24,755 nucleotides of DNA from the IMG/VR virus record IMGVR_UViG_3300007511_000141, positions 1 through 24,755 of that record; one strand, 5' to 3'. The notes under the pieces were generated by a model that was not told the DNA's origin, did no database searches, and saw only the letters and a program-made list of their open reading frames with translations. The DNA comes from a virus. Below, in pieces: positions 20,857-24,755 of the stretch (position 1 is its first letter; every line of letters begins with the position of its first letter). A program made the translations under genes and the position numbers.

Positions 20857-21128
20857 TAGATGCCCTCTAATTCTGTCTCTTCAGGAGAGGCTAGTTCAAT
20901 ATCTGTCTCTTCCATCTTGACATTTGTGCCGTCCTCAAGCTTGATTATAGCGCCGTGGGCTTGAAGGGTGACTACTTCGCCCTGCTCGCCCGTGGAGATA
21001 CTCTTGACTTGGTCGCCAAGTTCATAGGAGCGGAGGGCGCTCTCGTTGAGCAACCCCTCTGAGCGGAGTTTGGCATGCTCTTCGGTGATTAGTTGCTGTA
21101 GCCGTCTTTTGGTGATGTCTAGTTTCAT
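20856..21128 (-). CDS. Small SH3/KOW-like protein, unknown
   Basis: 90 residues. MKLDITKRRLQQLITEEHAK is a short amphipathic N-terminal helix of a type often found at the front of marine T4-like phage proteins (a recollection, unverified). Then GDQVKSISTGEQGEVVTLQAH, GAIIKLEDGTNVKMEETDIEL looks like a KOW/SH3 barrel. Start ATG 21128 has GGAGAA upstream. Between ClpP and the 564-residue protein; possibly a virion or assembly factor. Confidence 0.7.
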   Translation of the reverse strand: MKLDITKRRLQQLITEEHAKLRSEGLLNESALRSYELGDQVKSISTGEQGEVVTLQAHGAIIKLEDGTNVKMEETDIELASPEETELEGI

Positions 21129-21180
21129 TTTGGTGTTCTCCGGGTTGTCTCAATAAATAGGTCTGACAGGAACAAAAGGA

Positions 21181-21807
21181 CTACATCATCTCATCGGCGA
21201 TGCCATACTCAATTGCCTCTTCGGCGCTGATGTAGACGTTCGTGTGGCGATCCATCAGCTTCTTGATGAACTTCTGGCTCATATTTGTGTGCTCCGAGAG
21301 GACTCGGAAGTACTGCTTTTGGAGCCAATGGGTCTCTTCGTACTCGGTCTCCAGTTCATGCATCGGCCCCTGATAGCCCGCTTGGAGCGAGTGGATCATT
21401 AGGCGAGTGTGGCGACCAATATAACGATGACCTTGTGTGCCCGAGGCGAGTAATAGGACGCCAGCAGACATTACCTTGCCGATGCCGTAAGTGTGGATGG
21501 GCGTTTCCTCGCGGATATTGATCATTAGGTCGTGGATGCCGAACATCTCTACGGCTGAGCCTCCAAACGTGGAGATGTAAAACTTCATTGGCTTGTTGCC
21601 GTAATAGACCTTCTCTGGTGTTCCCTCTGGGTCTTGATCGATAAGATGGAACAAGGAGTTGTTGTGGAGGTTTAGCATACCGGTGACGATCTGTCCCGCT
21701 GTCTCCTCGTTTAACTCGGCGTGGAAGTTGATAGAACGAGACTTGGCGGGCTCCGTGTCTACTTGCTGGTATGACATGGGGATCTCGTCAATCTCTTCTT
21801 CGGTCAT
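21181..21807 (-). CDS. clpP: ClpP protease (second, more canonical)
   Basis: 208 residues from ATG 21807, the usual size of ClpP. The triad is clear: Ser 114 (KVMSAGVLLLASG), His 139 (RLMIHSLQAG) and Asp 186 (KLMDRHTNVYISAEEA), with the C-terminal EYGIADEMM. The frame remains open upstream to a TTG at 21960, but that N-terminus is Lys-rich and overlaps the real end of the previous gene. A GAGGAGG at the gene junction is 8 nt from an in-frame ATA, so a non-AUG start cannot be excluded. It may process the acidic scaffold-like protein nearby or work with a host Clp ATPase. Confidence 0.9.
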   Translation of the reverse strand: MTEEEIDEIPMSYQQVDTEPAKSRSINFHAELNEETAGQIVTGMLNLHNNSLFHLIDQDPEGTPEKVYYGNKPMKFYISTFGGSAVEMFGIHDLMINIREETPIHTYGIGKVMSAGVLLLASGTQGHRYIGRHTRLMIHSLQAGYQGPMHELETEYEETHWLQKQYFRVLSEHTNMSQKFIKKLMDRHTNVYISAEEAIEYGIADEMM

Positions 21808-21859
21808 CGTCTCAAGATCGATGTAGGGGTCGGTTGCGATTATCTCGACTACCTCCTCT

Positions 21860-22171
21860 TTATTCTTCTTCTTTTTCGTTGCCGACTTCTTCTTGCTTGT
21901 CTTCTTCGGGGATTCCGAAAAGCTCCGTTTCACGAAAGCGCAGGTTGTTTTCTTCGTCAAAATGTATTTCTACCTTTCCTTTGTTGTAATACTCTAAAAG
22001 CATCATATAGCGCATTATTGCTTCTGGGTTGTTCTGCTCAACAGCCCACTCTAGGATTCGATAGCCAAAGAAGAAGTTCTCGGCGTTTATTAGGTTTCCC
22101 TCGTCGGCTGCGTATCCTTGCGAGGTGAGCATCTTGACAGCTTGCTTCATTACTAGCTTTGGCTTTTCCAT
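21860..22171 (-). CDS. Unknown 103-residue protein
   Basis: Mostly helical: KLVMKQAVKMLTSQGYA, FFFGYRILEWAVEQ, AIMRYMMLLEYYN, with an acidic C-terminus EEDKQEEVGNEKEEE that reads through a gene-boundary box. Start ATG 22171 has AAGGA at short spacing and is only a few bases from the predicted transcript start, so the mRNA may be nearly leaderless; Met 8 (22150) is an alternative. No family recognised. First gene of the ClpP-GroEL operon. Confidence 0.68.
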   Translation of the reverse strand: MEKPKLVMKQAVKMLTSQGYAADEGNLINAENFFFGYRILEWAVEQNNPEAIMRYMMLLEYYNKGKVEIHFDEENNLRFRETELFGIPEEDKQEEVGNEKEEE

Positions 22172-22178
22172 CTTCCTT

Positions 22179-22207
22179 ATTCTACCCTATTTTGGTCGCC
22201 CTGTAAA
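22179..22207 (-). promoter_or_regulatory. Promoter for the ClpP-methyltransferase-GroEL operon
   Basis: Minus strand: -35 TTTACA (22202-22207), 17-bp spacer, -10 TAGAAT (22179-22184). The predicted start falls at or next to the ATG of the first gene. Box 22212-22226 is just upstream of the -35. Confidence 0.65.
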
Positions 22208-22211
22208 GGTC

Positions 22212-22226
22212 TTTCTTTTGTTGCCG
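22212..22226 (-). repeat. Gene-boundary box at the 22.2-kb promoter
   Basis: TCGGCAACAAAAGAAAG on the minus strand, ending about 5 nt from the -35 (22202-22207). Confidence 0.62.
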
Positions 22227-22278
22227 AAAGAAAAAGGCGGACAAGGATTGAGTGATAGCGAGGGCTTCTCACGCACAG

Positions 22279-22339
22279 ACAAAGACACCCCCTCACTACT
22301 CGGCTTTCTATATTCCGTAGAGTGAGGGGGTGTCTTTGT
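22279..22339 (-). terminator. Long inverted repeat, bidirectional-type terminator
   Basis: Perfect 19-bp arms, 22279-22297 and 22321-22339, flank a 23-nt loop. The arms hold AAAGACACCCCC and its complement GGGGGTGTCTTT, the usual form of a bidirectional rho-independent terminator. It ends the unit containing the acidic protein and insulates the next promoter. The loop is longer than typical, and the U-rich tail on the minus strand is interrupted. Confidence 0.75.
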
Positions 22340-22378
22340 TCTGTCGTAGGAAGCTGTGCCCAGAGGGCTACTGCTGGT

Positions 22379-22879
22379 CTACTTTTTGGCTAGGAGGCGC
22401 TTGACTACACGACGAAGGACAGCTTCGGTGAGGTCGTCAGCGTCGATTTCGTCTTCGGTGCGATTAGCGGGAAGCTCCTCTTCCTCAGCACCCATCTCCA
22501 TAGCAGGCTCCTCGGCGGGAAGCTCCTCTTCCTCGGCACCCATCTCCATGGCGGGCTCCTCGGCGGGCATCTCTTCGCCAGCGTCCATAGAGATCTCAAC
22601 GTCGGTGACGTCAGAGATAGCCTGAACGACTGCGCCGACGATGTCCTCTACGCTTGCCTCTTCGGCAGACTCGGGCTCTTCGACGGGAAGCTCTTCCATA
22701 GCAGGCTCCTCAGCGGGAAGCTCCTCCATAGCAGGCTCTTCGCCCATGGGTAGCTCCTCCACCTCTTCCTCACCCTCTTCGGTGAGGTTCTCTAACCAGT
22801 TCTCGGTGAGAGGAGTAAGCTGTGCTAGCTTGCCCCAGCGACGGATGGTGGCTTCGTTCATTAGGCTCTTCTTGGACAT
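22379..22879 (-). CDS. Acidic repeat protein, possible prohead scaffold/core component
   Basis: 166 residues starting at ATG 22879 with GGAGAAA upstream. MNEATIRRWGKLAQLTPLTEN at the front is a segment I associate with T4-like prohead core or scaffold proteins of marine phages. The middle is strongly acidic with EEPAMEELPAEE-type repeats and two 16-residue units (EMGAEEEELPAEEPAM). Residues about 82-100 (DIVGAVVQAISDVTDVEISM) and the C-terminus (AVLRRVVKRLLAKK) are helical. Acidic, low-complexity and repetitive proteins of this size fit internal scaffolds cleaved during maturation; the canonical ClpP lies just downstream. Without homology search this remains inference. Confidence 0.68.
   Translation of the reverse strand: MSKKSLMNEATIRRWGKLAQLTPLTENWLENLTEEGEEEVEELPMGEEPAMEELPAEEPAMEELPVEEPESAEEASVEDIVGAVVQAISDVTDVEISMDAGEEMPAEEPAMEMGAEEEELPAEEPAMEMGAEEEELPANRTEDEIDADDLTEAVLRRVVKRLLAKK
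22467..22562. repeat. 48-nt direct repeat in the acidic protein gene
   Basis: Two copies with a 48-nt period (GCGGGAAGCTCCTC at 22467 and again at 22515) differ at a few positions and encode the 16-residue acidic unit. Confidence 0.75.
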
Positions 22880-22972
22880 TTGGTTTTCTCCAGTTGGGAA
22901 GTTTCAGGTTTATTGAGAACACATCTTTCTGTTGTGCGCTCCTTGTAAATAGTATGCTACTTTGCAAACCGC

Positions 22973-23215
22973 CTACTCTTCTTTAAATCCGCCTCGTTCG
23001 ATCATCTTTCTCACACCAGCCGCCTCTAATTGAGCGATGCGGACGTGGGACACTCCCATACGCGCCGCAACTTCTCTTAGAGATAGTCCGTTGTCATACT
23101 TTCTGGCGCAAACAATAGCGCAGTTTAGGTCGTCTTCGTAGCTCATCCAGTTGCGGCAGTCCTTTTTGTCGCAGGATACTTGCCACTTCTCGTGGATGTC
23201 AAAACATTTACTCAT
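22973..23215 (-). CDS. Sigma-70 region-4-like HTH protein with Cys cluster
   Basis: 80 residues. Cysteines at 4, 15, 20, 32 and 36 (CDKKDCRNW, then NCAIVC) may bind zinc. Residues about 44-72, LSLREVAARMGVSHVRIAQL, then EAAGVRKM, match the HTH of sigma-70 region 4, where -35 DNA is read. The protein lacks region 2, so it is not a full sigma factor but probably a phage transcription regulator or late-gene co-factor, a type known in T4-like marine phages (recalled, not checked). Its ATG 23215 overlaps the methyltransferase stop by 8 nt; no true Shine-Dalgarno, only the A-rich box, lies upstream. Confidence 0.83.
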   Translation of the reverse strand: MSKCFDIHEKWQVSCDKKDCRNWMSYEDDLNCAIVCARKYDNGLSLREVAARMGVSHVRIAQLEAAGVRKMIERGGFKEE

Positions 23216-23981
23216 TTGTTATTCTTTTCTTTTGTTGCCGGGAAATGGCGTCATCAACCCTCTGTTTAGCTAACTCATAATACCCCTCATTCAATTCAAC
23301 CCCGATGAAATCTCTGTTTGTGTTAGCACAGGCAACACCCGTAGTCCCCGAACCCATCGTGAAGTCTAACACCACCTGCCCCTCGTTGGTGTATGTCTTT
23401 ATCAAATATTCCATCAAAGCCGTCGGCTTCTGTGTTGGGTGCTTCCCATACTTACCTCTCTCGGCTTCTGCTGTCTTGAAATATTGGACAGACCTTGGAT
23501 ATCTCATCCCGTCATCACACTTCACCGTAGTGCTGACCTGTTCCCCATAAACATCTGTCTCTCGTTTCGCTGTGCCTTTGTTGTAGGGGGTTGACTGCCA
23601 CTTTTGTGGGTTGTAGATTGGTGGCTTCTTGTAGAACACACACACATCCTCGTGAGCTTTGAGAGGCATCTTCTTGGCGTTCAAATAACCACTTGCCTTT
23701 GATTTCTCCCAAACCCAGTTGTAACGAAACTCTTTTATGTTACTCGCTATCAGTGATGTAGTAAAGGGTTGCGATGCCGTAAAGACCTTTGCTGCATCTT
23801 GCTTACACACTCTTGTGAGTTCTTCCCACATGGGACCCAAGGGTAGAATACTATCCCATTTACACTTGGTTGTTCCATAGGGCAAATCCACCAACACCAT
23901 ATCTATCGTGCTTGACTGGATTGTTCGCAAATGTTCAAAGGCATCTCCCAGTAGTAGTTGGCAAGTTGTAGTAGTAGTCAT
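23208..23981 (-). CDS. Beta-class DNA methyltransferase (DLPY)
   Basis: 257 residues. Catalytic motif IV is DLPYGTT (32-38), a DPPY variant, and motif I-like DFTMGSGTTG (206-215) follows late in the chain, the beta-class order with the target-recognition domain between. KHPTQKPTALMEYLI (about 180-194) is the conserved motif just before it. It modifies adenine N6 or cytosine N4; target unknown. It overlaps the nuclease-like gene upstream by 4 nt and the sigma-like gene downstream by 8 nt. It could protect phage DNA from that nuclease or from host restriction. Confidence 0.92.
   Translation of the reverse strand: MTTTTTCQLLLGDAFEHLRTIQSSTIDMVLVDLPYGTTKCKWDSILPLGPMWEELTRVCKQDAAKVFTASQPFTTSLIASNIKEFRYNWVWEKSKASGYLNAKKMPLKAHEDVCVFYKKPPIYNPQKWQSTPYNKGTAKRETDVYGEQVSTTVKCDDGMRYPRSVQYFKTAEAERGKYGKHPTQKPTALMEYLIKTYTNEGQVVLDFTMGSGTTGVACANTNRDFIGVELNEGYYELAKQRVDDAISRQQKKRITNE
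23225..23241 (-). repeat. Gene-boundary box at the methyltransferase/sigma-like junction
   Basis: CCCGGCAACAAAAGAAAAG encodes the last residues (RQQKK) of the methyltransferase and is the only sequence in ribosome-site position for the sigma-like gene. Confidence 0.62.
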
Positions 23982-24652
23982 TTAGAATCCTCATTCTGTT
24001 GTTCGCCTTCGGGTTTCTGTTCTGTCAGCCGCTGATAAAAATCAACCTCTCTCCTAATTAGTTCTTCTTCTGGGTTAAATTGAACAAACGTACTCATGGG
24101 GGTTAGATATGTCTTACTCGATGTCCTGCCATGGCGACACAGAGGAAAATACAACATCTTCTCACGAAGAAGCGTTTCGTAGAGTTTGCTCCTAGTTTCG
24201 AGGTCCCTCTCTAGTAAGTGTCCAAAGTTGTCATATGAGGTTGGACAACTTAAGATAAAATATGGGACGTCAGCCCCCACAGAGAGACTCGCCTGAATAA
24301 CATCTATGGCATTTTTGATCGCTCGTCCAGCGAATGGTTTATCGACATAATGCCCCTTGTCTTCTTCGACAGCAAGCAGTCGTTTACCGCATAGAGTATA
24401 AACCCAGAGATCCGGCTTATAAACTTTAGCAATAGCTCGTTCGAGTTCTGTCGATGGTTTAAAACCCCTACCAGGAACAACTTTGAGCCCATAGCCATAG
24501 TACTTTTTCAGATAAGCCGCCCTGTAGCTCTCGTACTCCTCACCTACGGTGTCCTTCTTTGCTTTGTTGTCTTTCATCACTCGTCGGCAGAGACCTTGGT
24601 AATAGATAGTGCTAAGTTCTTCGCCAATTTGTCGGACAATCTCATCTTCCAT
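23978..24652 (-). CDS. Putative PD-(D/E)xK nuclease, possible restriction partner
   Basis: 224 residues from ATG 24652. KPDLWVY (P80-D81) and LLAVEEDKGHY (E97-D98-K99) have the spacing and surroundings of a PD-(D/E)xK active site: Asp on one strand, Glu-x-Lys on the next. KPSTELERAI (66-75) may hold the helix Glu. The gene overlaps the methyltransferase by 4 nt, the arrangement of type II restriction pairs. Start ATG 24652 is preferred because AGAGGTAGAG precedes it; an ATG in the leader hairpin (24679) is probably not used. It could degrade host DNA, act as a restriction enzyme, or exclude other phages. The residue match is visible; the activity is inferred. Confidence 0.68.
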   Translation of the reverse strand: MEDEIVRQIGEELSTIYYQGLCRRVMKDNKAKKDTVGEEYESYRAAYLKKYYGYGLKVVPGRGFKPSTELERAIAKVYKPDLWVYTLCGKRLLAVEEDKGHYVDKPFAGRAIKNAIDVIQASLSVGADVPYFILSCPTSYDNFGHLLERDLETRSKLYETLLREKMLYFPLCRHGRTSSKTYLTPMSTFVQFNPEEELIRREVDFYQRLTEQKPEGEQQNEDSK

Positions 24653-24670
24653 CTCTACCTCTTTCCGTCT

Positions 24671-24684
24671 GGGGTTCATTCCCC
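24671..24684 (-). promoter_or_regulatory. 5' leader hairpin of the nuclease-like gene
   Basis: GGGG-AATGAA-CCCC on the minus strand, identical to 14512-14525, located 10-15 nt past the -10 and about 20 nt ahead of the chosen ATG. Confidence 0.6.
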
Positions 24685-24692
24685 GTACATTA

Positions 24693-24728
24693 TTTATACC
24701 ACGTTTCGCTGGTACGTCAATCTTTATT
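24693..24728 (-). promoter_or_regulatory. Promoter for the nuclease-methyltransferase unit
   Basis: Minus strand: -35 TTGACG (24715-24720), 16-bp spacer ending GTGG, -10 TATAAA (24693-24698), with AAATAAAG upstream of the -35 and a gene-boundary box at 24735-24750. Confidence 0.75.
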
Positions 24729-24734
24729 TGTCTT

Positions 24735-24750
24735 TTTCTTTTGTTGCCGG
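24735..24750 (-). repeat. Gene-boundary box at the right edge
   Basis: CCGGCAACAAAAGAAA on the minus strand, 15 nt upstream of the -35 of the nuclease-unit promoter. The gene ending here is outside the window. Confidence 0.62.
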
Positions 24751-24755
24751 CGCTA

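Noticed and set aside
1-24755. tRNA genes, insertion sequences, integrase or att sites
   Set aside because: I looked for cloverleaf-like segments, transposase motifs and terminal inverted repeats and saw none I could support.

Overview
The window reads as part of the chromosome of a large-genome tailed bacteriophage (Caudoviricetes), probably a myovirus related to marine or T4-like phages. No capsid, terminase, tail or polymerase gene is present to settle this. The evidence is the dense, nearly unidirectional gene order (every supported gene but one is on the minus strand), many overlaps of 1-4 nt, numerous small orphan ORFs, and typical phage accessory genes: ThyX, thioredoxin, glutaredoxin, a DUF3310-like protein, MoxR plus a VWA metallopeptidase, two ClpP-like proteases, a GroEL, several DNA methyltransferases, a lytic transglycosylase and a sigma-region-4-like regulator. 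All functional names come from reading motifs; no database search was possible.

Layout in the direction of transcription (right to left). A promoter near 24.7 kb drives a PD-(D/E)xK nuclease-like protein, a beta-class methyltransferase, a sigma-region-4-like zinc protein and an acidic scaffold-like protein, ending at a 19-bp inverted-repeat terminator (22.3 kb). The next promoter (22.2 kb) leads into a small protein, a canonical ClpP, an SH3-like protein, a 564-residue unknown, a 39-residue ORF, two further methyltransferases and GroEL, ending at a hairpin at 15.96 kb. Next come a coiled-coil protein with an internal 63-bp duplication, a 208-residue unknown with its own promoter, and an operon of SH3-like proteins, glutaredoxin and small membrane proteins (14.5-11.4 kb). 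A lone plus-strand J-domain gene (10.6-11.5 kb) converges on it.

The promoter at 10.6 kb serves a cell-envelope set: a secreted Cys-rich protein, a PilX/pilin-like protein, a membrane HExxH protein, a second ClpP-like protease, a lytic transglycosylase and an HTH protein. A promoter at 7.14 kb serves an SH3-like protein, a 55-residue ORF, ThyX and a 50-residue membrane peptide, then a terminator at 5.48 kb. DUF3310-like and thioredoxin genes follow, then about 1 kb without a convincing gene but with two minisatellites and a 300-nt purine/pyrimidine-skewed tract. Last are a 44-residue gene, MoxR, the VWA metallopeptidase, an 86-residue ORF and a gene cut by the left edge.

The most unusual signals are non-coding. 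A recurring box, CGGCAACAAAAGAAA read in the gene direction, lies at or just after stop codons and often just upstream of promoters. A promoter family with an AAATAAAG upstream tract is followed by a small GC hairpin at the start of the mRNA. At least six genes are too short for routine ORF calling (39-55 residues) but have good boundaries.
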